Assembly (NCBI GenBank): GCA_046331705.1
Contig: JAXLQJ010000012.1
Span: 62,001-126,000, forward strand
DNA from: JADJOY01 sp046331705 [NCBI: bacterium]
GTDB taxonomy: Bacteria > JADJOY01
DNA: 64,000 nt
Direction: 5' to 3'
The number at the start of each line of letters is the position of its first letter. The first letter of the stretch is position 1. Under the pieces are notes generated by a model that worked only from the letters and a program-made list of their open reading frames with translations, searched no databases and was not told the origin of the DNA. Shown piece after piece: positions 19,573 through 30,885 of the stretch. Made by a program: the position numbers and the translations under genes.

Positions 19573-19898
19573 GGCTCGTCGGCCCGCCCGTCGTCGCGGC
19601 GCTTGGTGCGCATCATCACCTTGGCGATCGCGTAGCTGCCCCCGAACATGATGACGAGACCGATCACCCCGGCGAGCGCGATCGCCTTGCGCTCGTCTTC
19701 CACGCCCGGAACCTTGTAGTCGGCGAGCGGCGCCGAGTCGCTGAACGGCTCGCGTGGCGCGTCCACGGCCACCTGATGATCCTCGAGCACCCGCTCCAGA
19801 CCATCGGGCGCGCGCGACGCCAGCGGCGCCACGACGACGACGGCGAGGACGGTCAGGCTGAGCGCGACGATGACGAAGATCTTGGTCTGCCGGTCCAC
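19569..19898 (-). CDS. cbiN: CbiN-like PDGLE-domain importer subunit
   Basis: This 109-residue protein has an N-terminal membrane helix ('IFVIVALSLTVLAVVVVAPLA', residues about 7-27), the diagnostic 'APDGLERV' motif and a second helix near the C-terminus. This is the layout of the PDGLE domain that serves as CbiN/NikN in M-N-Q-O importers. The GTG at 19898 is chosen because it follows a GAGGAGACGAGG ribosome-binding site, 13 bp after the cbiM stop. A longer frame overlaps cbiM and is rejected. Confidence 0.85.
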   Translation of the reverse strand: MDRQTKIFVIVALSLTVLAVVVVAPLASRAPDGLERVLEDHQVAVDAPREPFSDSAPLADYKVPGVEDERKAIALAGVIGLVIMFGGSYAIAKVMMRTKRRDDGRADEP

Positions 19899-19911
19899 CC
19901 TCGTCTCCTCG

Positions 19912-20586
19912 TCATGCCGCAGCTGCTGCGAGCCCGGTGGCCGCGACGCGCGGCCGCCACGCTTGCACCAGGTCGGGCCGCACCGCCAGCACCAGCGATA
20001 CCACCGCGCTCGTGATGAGCGCTTCGCCGATGCCGATGAGCACGTGGACGCCCGCCATCGCGGGTAGCGCGATCCGCAGCGGCAGCTTGCCGGAAAGCCC
20101 GAGCTCGACGGCGCAGGCTGCGGCGCCGGCGACCACCGCGCACCACGACGCCACCGCCACCGCCGCGAGGAAGGCCGAGCGGGTCTTGGGCAACACCGCG
20201 AGCAGGCTGCGAAACACCGCATACCCGCCCACGCCGCCCACGATTCCCATGTTGAAGACGTTGGTGCCGAGGGCCGTGATCCCTCCGTCGCCGAATCCCA
20301 GGCACTGAACGAGCAACACCAGGAAGAGGATGAGGCAGGCGTTCGCCGGCCCGAGCAGCACCGCGGCGAGCGTGGCTCCGAGGAAATGCCCGCTGGTGCC
20401 GCCCGCGATGGGGAAGTTGAGCATCTGTGCCGCGAACACGAACGCCGAGGTGACGCCCAAGAGCGGCACCTGGCGCTCTTCCAGCGTCCGGCGCGAGCGG
20501 GCCACGGACCACGCCACCGCCGCGCCCGAGAGGACGTAGGTGGCCGCGTTGATGGGGCCGCTCACGAGCCCGTCGGGAATGTGCAT
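19912..20586 (-). CDS. cbiM: ECF-type importer substrate-binding membrane protein CbiM
   Basis: This 224-residue protein begins 'MHIPDGLVSG', the invariant N-terminus of CbiM/NikM in which His2 and the N-terminal amine ligate the metal. The ATG at 20586 therefore decides the start and the 21-residue upstream extension is wrong. Six or seven membrane helices follow, with 'NFPIAGGTSGHFLGATLAAVLLGP' regions typical of the family. It is the first gene of cbiMNQO. A palindrome 24 bases upstream probably binds NikR. Confidence 0.95.
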   Translation of the reverse strand: MHIPDGLVSGPINAATYVLSGAAVAWSVARSRRTLEERQVPLLGVTSAFVFAAQMLNFPIAGGTSGHFLGATLAAVLLGPANACLILFLVLLVQCLGFGDGGITALGTNVFNMGIVGGVGGYAVFRSLLAVLPKTRSAFLAAVAVASWCAVVAGAAACAVELGLSGKLPLRIALPAMAGVHVLIGIGEALITSAVVSLVLAVRPDLVQAWRPRVAATGLAAAAA

Positions 20587-20609
20587 GGCGTGCCTCGATC
20601 GCGCGCAGC

Positions 20610-20630
20610 ATACGAGTGTAGCAATCGTAT
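20610..20630. promoter_or_regulatory. Putative NikR operator upstream of cbiMNQO
   Basis: Inverted repeat ATACGA-N9-TCGTAT with perfect arms, 24 bp before the cbiM ATG. On the leftward strand a possible promoter TTGGTT-N18-TACACT overlaps it, so a bound repressor would block transcription. NikR sites are dyad-symmetric, but this exact sequence is not the E. coli one; the assignment rests on position. Confidence 0.5.
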
Positions 20631-20793
20631 TACGGACGAACCAAGGCACCGGATGATTCGACCGCGTCCGCGCCCGCCGCGGATTCGACCGCGAGGGAAC
20701 GCGGTCCTCCCGCGGTGGTGAAGGTGGCGCGCCCCTGGTTCCGCACGTCGTGCCCGTCTCCTCGACCTGCGCTTCCCGGTGGCGCTCGGGAGC

Positions 20794-21210
20794 TCAGGCG
20801 AGGTCGTGCCCGGTCGAGCTCATCGACAGCGCTGCGTGCAGCACGCCCTTCTGCTGGCGCAGCAGATCGGCGAGGCGGCGAATCTCGTCTGCGCGCCCGC
20901 GCATCAAGATCGTCTCCGCGCACAGATCCTCGTCCAGGTGGACGTGCGTCACGGCCAGCACCTTGGTGTGGTGATGGTGCTGGAGCTCCATGAGCTTCTG
21001 CGTGAGCTTTCGCTTGTGGTGGTTGTAGACCATCGTCACGGTGCCCACCGCATCGCGGTTGCCTTGCCACGACTCCTGCACCAGGCGCTCGCGGATCATG
21101 TCGCGGATGAACTCGGAGCGATTCGTGTAGCGACTCTTCTGGATGAGCTTCTCGAGGCGATCGAGCAAGGTGTCCTCGAGCGACATGCTCACGCGAACCA
21201 GCTTCGACAT
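20794..21210 (-). CDS. nikR: Nickel-responsive regulator NikR
   Basis: This 138-residue protein has an N-terminal ribbon-helix-helix DNA-binding domain ('RVSMSLEDTLLDRLEKLIQ', about 6-24) and a C-terminal ACT-like nickel domain. The four high-affinity nickel ligands of the family are all present at the expected spacing: His78, His89, His91 and Cys97. It should bind DNA when nickel is abundant and repress uptake. The ATG at 21210 follows an AGAGAGG ribosome-binding site. It lies 18 bp after apbE and upstream of cbiMNQO, on the same strand. Confidence 0.95.
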   Translation of the reverse strand: MSKLVRVSMSLEDTLLDRLEKLIQKSRYTNRSEFIRDMIRERLVQESWQGNRDAVGTVTMVYNHHKRKLTQKLMELQHHHHTKVLAVTHVHLDEDLCAETILMRGRADEIRRLADLLRQQKGVLHAALSMSSTGHDLA

Positions 21211-21228
21211 GCCGTACCTCTCTTGCGC

Positions 21229-22395
21229 TCAGCGCGGGGCGCCGCAGCCATCTACCCGGGGGCGGCCCCCGCGCGCAAGCGTCGCGAGCGGTGCGCTGGG
21301 CGCATCCAGCGCGCCCCAACCGCGACTGGTCCGAATCGAGCCGTCCGGCGCCACCGCCAGCGCCTCGAAGCCCGGGTGCGCGTCCACCCAGGCGATCGCG
21401 CGCTCGGCGCCCATCACGAAGAGCCCGGTGGCGAGCGCGTCGGCGCGGGTACCGTCGCGCTCACTCACCAGCGTCACGGCCCGCGCGCCGCGCGCGGGAT
21501 GGCCGGTGCGAGGATCGAGCAGGTGGTGGTAGCGGACGCCGTCGCGCTCGAAGTACCGCTCGTAGTCGCCGCTGGTGTGCACGGATGCGTTGCACACGGC
21601 CACGGCGGCGAGCGCGGAATCCGCGTGATCGGGGTCGCGCACGGCGATCCGCGCCGGAGGCGCGGACGAGCCGGGGGCGCGAAAGACCGCGAGATCGCCA
21701 CCGGCGTTCACGAGGCCCTCGCTCGCGCCCGCCGCTTCGAGCACCTCGACCGCGCGGTCCACCGCGTAGCCCTTGGCCACGCCGCCCAGACCGATCTGGG
21801 TGGCGCGATCGACGAGCCGCACCGTGCTCGCCGCGCGGTCGATGGCGATCTTGGTGAAGCCCACGTGCGGCAACGCCGCGCGAAGCTCCTCGTCGCTCGC
21901 GATGCCCTCGCTCTCCGCGGAAAACGACCAGAGCTTGCCCACCGTGCGGTAGCTGACGTCGAAGGCACCGTCGGTCTCGCGGCTCACGGCGTTGGCGCGA
22001 TCGAGCACGTCGATCACCTCCCGCGCGACCGGGATGGGCGCGCCGCCGGCGCGCTCGTTGATCTCCCAGACCGCCCCGCCGGGGCGCCAGTCGGTGAAGA
22101 CGGACTCGATTCGCGCGATCTCGTCGAAGGCGCGCTCGCTGGCGTCGATCAGGCGTTCGCGATCGAGCCCGCCCACCACGATCTCGATCTCCGTGCCCAT
22201 GAGGTAGCGACCGCGGGCGAGCGTGGCGCGCGCCGATCCGGTGGCTGGCGTGGCCGTGTCGCTCGCGCGCCCGCTCGGCGCGACGCAACCGATCGCGGCG
22301 CCGAGGGCCAGCCACGCGACCAGCAACGCCGCGCCGGTGCCGGCACGCGGCACCGCCGGTCTCGGTTGATGCTCGCGGGACACGGGTGACATCAT
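21229..22395 (-). CDS. apbE: FAD:protein FMN transferase ApbE, lipoprotein form
   Basis: This 388-residue protein has a signal sequence with a cysteine after 'LGAAIG', suggesting lipidation. Family motifs include 'GRYLMGTEIEIVV', the FAD-site 'GLGGVAKGYAVDRA', 'NAGGDLAVF', 'HHLLDPRTGHPARG' and the metal-site 'DGTRADALATGLFVMG'. ApbE attaches FMN covalently to Thr or Ser in periplasm-facing domains of redox proteins such as NqrC, RnfG or NosR. No target is visible in this window. It precedes nikR by 18 bp. The start could be either of two adjacent ATGs. Confidence 0.93.
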   Translation of the reverse strand: MMSPVSREHQPRPAVPRAGTGAALLVAWLALGAAIGCVAPSGRASDTATPATGSARATLARGRYLMGTEIEIVVGGLDRERLIDASERAFDEIARIESVFTDWRPGGAVWEINERAGGAPIPVAREVIDVLDRANAVSRETDGAFDVSYRTVGKLWSFSAESEGIASDEELRAALPHVGFTKIAIDRAASTVRLVDRATQIGLGGVAKGYAVDRAVEVLEAAGASEGLVNAGGDLAVFRAPGSSAPPARIAVRDPDHADSALAAVAVCNASVHTSGDYERYFERDGVRYHHLLDPRTGHPARGARAVTLVSERDGTRADALATGLFVMGAERAIAWVDAHPGFEALAVAPDGSIRTSRGWGALDAPSAPLATLARGGRPRVDGCGAPR

Positions 22396-22444
22396 GATGG
22401 AGCCTTCGTGGTCGTCCCTCTCGAACCCAAGTGGCGGTATCCCC

Positions 22445-23761
22445 ATGTGGTCGGTTCAGCTCCCGCGCTTCGTCGAACGCATCGATTCATCGTCGGCGTC
22501 GAGCTCCGTCGAAAAGCGTCGGCGTCGCCGCGTGGTCGTTGGTTCGCGCGCGCCGCTGGTGCCGTTGGCATGCGCCGCGCTCGGCCTGGCGAGCCCGCTC
22601 TCGGCTCGCGCCGCGACCATTCCCGTGCCCTCGGGCCAGCCGACGATCCAGGCGGGCATCGACGCCGCGACCAACGGCGACACGGTGCTGGTCGCTCCTG
22701 GAACCTACTACGAGAATCTCGACTTCAAGGGCAAGGCCATCACCGTCACCAGCTCGGGCGGCGCCGCCGTCACCAAGGTGCAAGGCGGGATGGTCTCGCC
22801 CGTGGTTCAGTTCGTGACCGGTGAGACCACCGCGAGCGTGATCTCCGGCTTCACGCTGACGCGCGGCTTGGCGCGCAACGTGAACAACTCGTCCACCGAC
22901 GACGCCGGCGGCGGGATCTCGATCAAGAACGCTTCGCCCACGATCACCAACAACGTCATCACCGACAACTTCGGCGGACATTCCTTCGGCGGCGGCATCG
23001 GCTTCGAGAGCAGCAACGCGGTGATCACGAACAACACCATCTCGAAGAACATCTCGGTGGGCGGTGGCATCGGCGGGACGCAGGGCTCGCCGGTCGTGCG
23101 CGACAACGTGATCGAGGACAACGTCGGCGCGATCCTGGGTGGCGGCGTGAGCTGCATCGCGTGCCCGACCATCACCATCACGGGGAACACCATCCGGCGG
23201 AACCGGAACTTCCAGGGCGGCGGCATCGGCGTCCAGGCCGCGTCCGCGGGCGTGATCGCCAACAACGTGATCGCCAGCAACGCAGGTGAGCTCGAAGGCG
23301 GCGGCATTCTCGTCAGCGGCAGCACCGGCATCGTCGTGGCCAACAACACCCTCGTCGCCAATCGCAGCCCCAACGGTGGCGGGATCTTCCTGTACCAGTC
23401 GCCGGCGACGGTCGTGAACAACGTCGTGACGCTCAACACCTCGACGCGACACGGCGCGGGGATCGGTTGTCGCGACAGCAGCGGTGCCACGATCACGTTC
23501 AACGATTTCTTCTCGAACACGAGCGAGACGTCGTACGGGTGCGCGCCAGGCGGTGGAACGCTCGGCGTCGATCCGCTGTTCGTGAACGCGGCGGCGGGCG
23601 ACTACCATCTGCAAGCGGGCTCGCCCCTCGTCGACGCCGGCACCAACGCCGTGAGCGGCCTGCCGGCCACCGACCTCGACGGCCAGCAGCGGATCCAGGA
23701 CGGCAACGGCGATCTCAACGCCGTGATCGACATCGGCGCCGACGAGGTTCCGGGCAGCTGA
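22445..23761 (+). CDS. Secreted parallel beta-helix protein
   Basis: The protein has about 438 residues from the ATG at 22445; an upstream ATG at 22394 adds 17 residues but lies within the apbE start. A basic N-terminus is followed by a hydrophobic segment ending 'ASPLSARAA' (signal peptide). The domain opens 'TIQAGIDAATNGDTVLVAPGTYYENL', typical of DUF1565/PbH1 proteins, and continues with right-handed beta-helix rungs rich in Asn ladders ('ITNNVITDN', 'VITNNTISKN', 'VVANNTLVAN'). It ends 'DLDGQQRIQDGNGDLNAVIDIGADE', a common terminus of surface-exposed beta-helix proteins. It may bind or cleave polysaccharide; no catalytic triad is evident. Confidence 0.85.
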   Translation: MWSVQLPRFVERIDSSSASSSVEKRRRRRVVVGSRAPLVPLACAALGLASPLSARAATIPVPSGQPTIQAGIDAATNGDTVLVAPGTYYENLDFKGKAITVTSSGGAAVTKVQGGMVSPVVQFVTGETTASVISGFTLTRGLARNVNNSSTDDAGGGISIKNASPTITNNVITDNFGGHSFGGGIGFESSNAVITNNTISKNISVGGGIGGTQGSPVVRDNVIEDNVGAILGGGVSCIACPTITITGNTIRRNRNFQGGGIGVQAASAGVIANNVIASNAGELEGGGILVSGSTGIVVANNTLVANRSPNGGGIFLYQSPATVVNNVVTLNTSTRHGAGIGCRDSSGATITFNDFFSNTSETSYGCAPGGGTLGVDPLFVNAAAGDYHLQAGSPLVDAGTNAVSGLPATDLDGQQRIQDGNGDLNAVIDIGADEVPGS

Positions 23762-23800
23762 CGACGCCGGGTGGCTCGGCGTTCCGTTCGTCCGGAGATG

Positions 23801-23815
23801 GGCGCGTTTCGCGCC
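23801..23815. terminator. Small hairpin between convergent genes
   Basis: GGCGCG-TTT-CGCGCC forms a perfect 6-bp stem between the stops of two convergent genes. There is no T-tract after it on the top strand, so termination function is only suggested by position. Confidence 0.35.
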
Positions 23816-23830
23816 TAGCTCAGGACGGGC

Positions 23831-26353
<2,523 letters not shown>

Positions 26354-26455
26354 GGGATTGCTGTTTGCGTTGGAGAGCCGCTGTGATTTCGCGCACGGAA
26401 GAGCGTCGTTCGAGCGTACCATCGCGTTCCGAAACGCCGCAAAGGAGGTCGGTTC

Positions 26456-26839
26456 GTGACGACGTGGAAGAAGGTGGCTCCCGAGCTGACGGCGCTCTTC
26501 GATTCTTGCCTGCCGCACGGGCTCGGTGTGGAGCGGCGCCAGATGTTCGGCTGCCCAGCGGCGTTCGTGAACGGCAACATGTTCGCCTGCACCCACGAGA
26601 CGCGCCTCGTCGTCCGACTGCCGGCGGCGGAGCGCGAGCGCCTCGTGCGCGAACCCGGCGCTGGCCCCTTCGTGGTCCTCGGCCGCACCATGCGCGAGTA
26701 CGCCGCCATCGAGAACCCGCTCGAGCGCTCACCGGAAGAGCTCACCGCCTGGATCGCGAGCGCCCTCGCTCACGCCAGCGGCATGCCTCCCAAGTCCCCC
26801 AAGCCACGCGGCCAGAAGCCGCGCGCGAAGCGACGTTGA
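26456..26839 (+). CDS. TfoX N-terminal domain protein
   Basis: This 127-residue protein starts with GTG behind a full AAAGGAGG ribosome-binding site. It matches the TfoX N-terminal domain family ('VERRQMFGCPAAFVNGNMFACTHETRLVVRLP', spanning residues 25-56). The C-terminal 20 residues are Lys/Arg/Pro-rich. The C-terminal half of the competence regulator TfoX is absent. Stand-alone domains of this type are widespread and uncharacterised. Confidence 0.85.
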   Translation: MTTWKKVAPELTALFDSCLPHGLGVERRQMFGCPAAFVNGNMFACTHETRLVVRLPAAERERLVREPGAGPFVVLGRTMREYAAIENPLERSPEELTAWIASALAHASGMPPKSPKPRGQKPRAKRR

Positions 26840-26883
26840 ACGCGCGGCGAGGGTGGAATCGACGCAGCCCAAGCGCGCTACGG

Positions 26884-27414
26884 GTGTGGGGTTCTCGGAC
26901 GCCCCGCCATGACGGCCGTGCTCGTCGAATCGCGCGTGTGGCGATCCTGGCGGGGGCATTCGTGGTCGTCGGGTTCCTGCCGTGTTGTGCCTCGCAGCGA
27001 GGGCTCTCGCCGTCGACGCAGCCCTGCTCGCTGCCGCCGCTGGTGGACACCTCGGGTTGGGTGCGGGTTGGTGGGATGACGCTGCCTCCGGATTTCCAGC
27101 CCGCGGAATGCCAAGCGGACGAATGCGAGACCTGGGCGGGGGACGATCGACCCGCGGGTCCCATCCTCTCGATCGATCGCGGCGAATTCACTGCCGAGTC
27201 GTTCGCGGGATACGAGGCGTGCGCGCTGACCGTGAACGACCGCCGAGCGCTGTTCTTCGCGGGATCGGATCCCTGGGGGCGGCCACGCGTGGCGCTCTGG
27301 TTCTACGACGGCGACGGATCGACGACGCTGCTCTACACCGTCCGCTTCGAGCGGCCGAACGACACCCCGTTCGCGCGCACCCTCTTGCTTTGCGCTGCCG
27401 GGGCTCCGTGTTGA
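26884..27414 (+). CDS. Probable secreted protein, unknown function
   Basis: The reading frame is supported by a signal-like segment ('VAILAGAFVVVGFLPCCAS') preceded by Arg-rich residues and followed by about 140 residues with a strand-rich composition ('RALFFAGSDPWGRPRVALWFYDGDGSTTLLYTVRF' region). A Cys pair at the end of the hydrophobic core might be lipidated, although the preceding residues do not form a standard lipobox. The start is uncertain: GTG at 26884 or GTG at 26938, none with a good ribosome-binding site. No family was recognised. It lies between the tfoX-like gene and the OPT transporter. Confidence 0.55.
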   Translation: MWGSRTPRHDGRARRIARVAILAGAFVVVGFLPCCASQRGLSPSTQPCSLPPLVDTSGWVRVGGMTLPPDFQPAECQADECETWAGDDRPAGPILSIDRGEFTAESFAGYEACALTVNDRRALFFAGSDPWGRPRVALWFYDGDGSTTLLYTVRFERPNDTPFARTLLLCAAGAPC

Positions 27415-27457
27415 TGCGCCATTCCTCAGGCGCGTCTCGAGAGGGCGGACGACCGGC

Positions 27458-29413
27458 ATGAGGCCGAGAGAGCTGACGCCGCGTGGGCTGGTGCTGGGTG
27501 CGCTGATCACCACCGTGTTCACGGCGGCGAACGTCTATCTGGGGCTCAAGGTGGGGCTCACGTTCGCGTCGTCGATCCCGGCGGCGGTGATCTCGATGGC
27601 GGTGCTGAGCGCGGTTCGCGACTCGTCGATCCTCGAGAACAACATCGTGCAGACGGTGGCGTCGGCGGCGGGGACGCTCTCGGCGATCATCTTCGTCCTG
27701 CCCGGTCTGGTGATCGTCGGCTGGTGGACCGCCTTTCCCTTCTGGGCCTCGTTCCTGATCTGTCTGAGCGGCGGTGTCCTCGGCGTGCTGTTCACGATCC
27801 CGCTTCGCCGCGCCCTCGTCACCCATTCCGAGCTGCCCTATCCGGAGGGGGTCGCAGCGGCGGAGGTGCTGAAGGTGGGCGCGGGCAGCCGCGGCGAGAT
27901 CGAGGGCGCCGCGGGCGAGGCGAAGGAGGGCTTGATCGCGGTCGGGCTCGGGGCCGCGGCATCCGGGGGGCTCGCGATCGTGACGGCCACGCGCATCGCC
28001 GCTCAGGAGGTCGCCGGCTTCTTCCGCGTCGGCGGCACCGGCTCGAGCGGCTTCGACGTCGCGTGGTCGCTCGCGCTGCTCGGCGCGGGCCACCTGGTGG
28101 GGCTGTCGGTGGGCATGGCGATGCTGCTCGGTCTGGTGATCGCATGGGGTGTGGCGGTGCCGGTCCTGACGTCGTTGATGCCCGCCGCGCCGGGAGTGGA
28201 GCTCGCCACGCACACGTTGACGATCTGGCGCACGCAGGTGCGGTTCCTGGGCGCGGGCGCCATCGCCGTGGCGGCGGTCCACGCGCTCGCGATGCTGGCG
28301 AGGCCGGTGCTCGGCGGCCTCGCGAGCACGTTGGCGGCATCCGCGTCGACGCACCCACGCGACGATCGCGACCGGGATCTCGCGCCGCGCTGGATCGCGC
28401 TGCTCGTGGCGGCGTGCGTGGGCATCGCTGGCATGCTTGCCTTCTCGTTCGCTCGCGCGACGGTCCTCGCGCCGTACGCGGCGACGCTCACGGGCATCGC
28501 GGTGCTGTTCGTGCTCGCGGGCGGGTTCGCGATCGCGGGAGTGTGCGGCTACATGGCCGGGCTGATCGGTGCGTCGAACAGCCCGATCTCGGGTGTGGGC
28601 ATCCTGTCGATCGTGCTCTGCGCGTCCGCGCTGCTGCTCGCGGTGCCGCCCGCCCCCGAGACGCGCGCCGCGCTGGTGGCCTTCGCGCTCTTCGTGACGG
28701 CCATCGTGTTCGCGTGCGCCACGATCTCGAACGACAACCTGCAGGACCTGAAGACGGGTCAGCTCGTCGGCGCCTCGCCGCTGCGGCAGCAAGTGGCGCT
28801 CATCGTGGGCGTGGGCGCCGGCGCGGTGGTGATCCCGCCGGTGCTCAACCTGCTCGCCAGGGCGTACGGCTTCGCGGGGGCCGCGAACCTGGACGTGGTG
28901 GCGCCGAATCCACTGCCGGCGCCGCAGGCCACGCTGATCGCGGCACTGGCCCAAGGGGTGATCGGCGGCAGTCTCGAATGGAGGATGATCGGGCTCGGGG
29001 GGGTGGTGGGCGTGGGGCTGATCGCGCTCGATGCCGCGCTCGGCGCCTCCCGACGGCTTCGCATCCCGCCGCTCGCCGTCGGGATCGGCATCTATCTGCC
29101 GATGTCGGCGACCTTCGCGGTGGTGGTCGGCGCGGTGCTCTCGCGCTTCCATGCCCGCAGCGTGCGCCGCTTCGCGAATCCGGGGCGCGCCGAGCGGCTC
29201 GGCACGCTGGTCGCGTCGGGGCTGATCGTCGGCGAGAGCCTCTGGGGCGTGCTCAACGCGGCACTGATCGTCGGGTTCGCGAACGAGGCGCCGCTGGCAC
29301 TGGTGCCCGAGGATTTCGTGCTCGGGCCGTGGCTGGGGGCCTTGGGGTTCGTCGCGGCGATCGTCGGGCTCTACGGCTGGATGCTGCGCCGCGGCGCCGC
29401 GGGCTCGCCGTGA
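27458..29413 (+). CDS. OPT-family oligopeptide or metal-chelate transporter
   Basis: This 651-residue polytopic membrane protein has about 15 hydrophobic helices. 'LTPRGLVLGALITTVFTAANVYLGLKVGLTFASSIPAAVIS' near the N-terminus and 'SELPYPEGVAAAEVLKVG' (about residues 125-142) are hallmarks of the bacterial OPT family. Members move oligopeptides or metal complexes with protons; the substrate here is unknown. It is probably a single-gene unit, as the next gene has its own 110-bp upstream region. Confidence 0.92.
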   Translation: MRPRELTPRGLVLGALITTVFTAANVYLGLKVGLTFASSIPAAVISMAVLSAVRDSSILENNIVQTVASAAGTLSAIIFVLPGLVIVGWWTAFPFWASFLICLSGGVLGVLFTIPLRRALVTHSELPYPEGVAAAEVLKVGAGSRGEIEGAAGEAKEGLIAVGLGAAASGGLAIVTATRIAAQEVAGFFRVGGTGSSGFDVAWSLALLGAGHLVGLSVGMAMLLGLVIAWGVAVPVLTSLMPAAPGVELATHTLTIWRTQVRFLGAGAIAVAAVHALAMLARPVLGGLASTLAASASTHPRDDRDRDLAPRWIALLVAACVGIAGMLAFSFARATVLAPYAATLTGIAVLFVLAGGFAIAGVCGYMAGLIGASNSPISGVGILSIVLCASALLLAVPPAPETRAALVAFALFVTAIVFACATISNDNLQDLKTGQLVGASPLRQQVALIVGVGAGAVVIPPVLNLLARAYGFAGAANLDVVAPNPLPAPQATLIAALAQGVIGGSLEWRMIGLGGVVGVGLIALDAALGASRRLRIPPLAVGIGIYLPMSATFAVVVGAVLSRFHARSVRRFANPGRAERLGTLVASGLIVGESLWGVLNAALIVGFANEAPLALVPEDFVLGPWLGALGFVAAIVGLYGWMLRRGAAGSP

Positions 29414-29522
29414 GCGTGTCGGCGCCGCGCCCGCGCGCCGTGCGCGAGGATGGCTTACGATCTCGGTCCCGGAACGAGGATCATCCACGCTCGCGATTCG
29501 TCGAGCGTCGAGGAGCGCGGTG

Positions 29523-30659
29523 ATGGCGAAAGCCAAGACGGTCCATCCTGCTACCCCGAAGCGAGCCAGCCGCGACCCGCGCGGAGCCGCGGCCAGCGGC
29601 ACCGGCACCTCCGCCGTCCCCGGCGGGGGCAAGCGCTCGGGCGCGGCTTCGCCGAGCGCGCTCGTCGCGAAGCTGACGGCGAAGACCAGCGCCACGCGCA
29701 CGGCGGGGCTCGCCATGCTGGTGGATTTCGTGCTCGATCAGCCGGCGAGGTCGTTCATCGACGCGCCGCGGCTTTCCGGCTGGGTCACCCAGGCGCTCAC
29801 GGCCGAGAATGCGGCACGCGTCGTCGACGAGCACGTCCAGCCCGCGTGGAAGCGTCACGTCGCGCGCGCCAAGAAGTCCCGGGCCAAGGCCGGCGACCTC
29901 GTCACCGTGGAGGCGCGCCAGGCGCTGGAGCGAATCCTCACGCAGCACCCGGGACCGCGCACGCGCTGGGCGGACGACGCCGTGGACCCGCGGCTGCTGG
30001 CGCTGCTGCTGGCGCCGGTGCTCGAGGAGCTGTTGCTCAAGCTCGCGCGCCGGCTGCCGGTCTTCGGCGGTGCCACCGCGGATTTCGTCGCCGGTGGACG
30101 CGGCAAAGGCGCGATGGGGCTGGGCGGGATGCTGCGTGCGACCGTCGAGAAGCGCGCCGGCCAGTTCATGGAAGCCGGGCGCGCGGTGCTGGGCGGGCTG
30201 GGGGTCGACATCGAGCACCAGATCCGCGTCGCGGCGGCGGAGCTGGGCCAGGCCGCCACCGACGAGCTGCGCGAGGCGTTCACCGCGCGCCTCAAGAGCA
30301 AGGAAGGTCGGGCGATTCTGGCCAAGATCCAGAGCAAGGCGATCTCGCACGTGCTCGAGACGTCGGTGGCCGAGATCTCCGCCACCGTGGAGCCGATCCC
30401 CTGGGCGGACGTGAAGAAGCTGGCGGCGGCGTTCGCCGAGCACGCCCGCGGCACGGCGCGATTCGCGGCCGTGCTGCGCGAGGAGATCGCCGCGGCGTTG
30501 GCGGTGGTCGGCGCGCGAAGCGTGGGCGAGCTGCTCGAGGAGGCGGGCTTGCGCGATCGGGTGCGCGCCGACTTGCTGGCGCAGGGCGAGCCGATCGCCA
30601 AGCGCTTCTTCGCCGCGCCCGCATTCGCGCACTGGCTCGGCGAGCTGCTCGCGGATTGA
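29523..30659 (+). CDS. Hypothetical helical protein
   Basis: The protein has 378 residues from the ATG at 29523, which has AGGAG 7 bases upstream; a GTG one codon earlier is also possible. The N-terminal 60 residues are Lys/Ala/Ser-rich and likely disordered. The rest is almost all helical and Ala/Arg/Glu-rich, with a Gly-rich stretch near residue 195 ('GGRGKGAMGLGGML'). There is no signal peptide, membrane helix or catalytic motif. I recognise no family. Confidence 0.65.
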   Translation: MAKAKTVHPATPKRASRDPRGAAASGTGTSAVPGGGKRSGAASPSALVAKLTAKTSATRTAGLAMLVDFVLDQPARSFIDAPRLSGWVTQALTAENAARVVDEHVQPAWKRHVARAKKSRAKAGDLVTVEARQALERILTQHPGPRTRWADDAVDPRLLALLLAPVLEELLLKLARRLPVFGGATADFVAGGRGKGAMGLGGMLRATVEKRAGQFMEAGRAVLGGLGVDIEHQIRVAAAELGQAATDELREAFTARLKSKEGRAILAKIQSKAISHVLETSVAEISATVEPIPWADVKKLAAAFAEHARGTARFAAVLREEIAAALAVVGARSVGELLEEAGLRDRVRADLLAQGEPIAKRFFAAPAFAHWLGELLAD

Positions 30660-30885
30660 CCCCGCGAGCGCTCTCGATGACGGGGAGAGCCCGCGGTCGA
30701 CGCCCGCGAGCGGGCCCGGCGCCGGCGGAAAACGGCAGTCGAGCCACTCAAGCATTTGACGTTGGCTCGCATTTGAAGCCGCCGCATCTCGAAAAGTCGC
30801 CTCATTTCAGCGGATTCGTCGTGGGCGTCCGAATTGCAGTGTCGACTCCCGCGTGCGTCATCGCGGCGCCGCAGGGAGGTTGCGC

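Noticed and set aside
20655-20693. Direct repeat GATTCGACCGCG, two copies 27 bp apart, between nikR and cbiM
   Set aside because: No dyad symmetry, and it lies outside the promoter candidate. Probably chance.
27188-29716. 842-codon open frame antisense to the OPT transporter gene
   Set aside because: It is Arg/His/Asp-rich with no domain. It is the antisense shadow of a clear membrane transporter and arises from high GC content and strong codon bias.
30762-30777. Sigma-54-like element (TTGGCTCG...TTTGAA) upstream of the pilin-like gene
   Set aside because: The -24 part fits, but the spacing is one base short and the -12 GC is missing.
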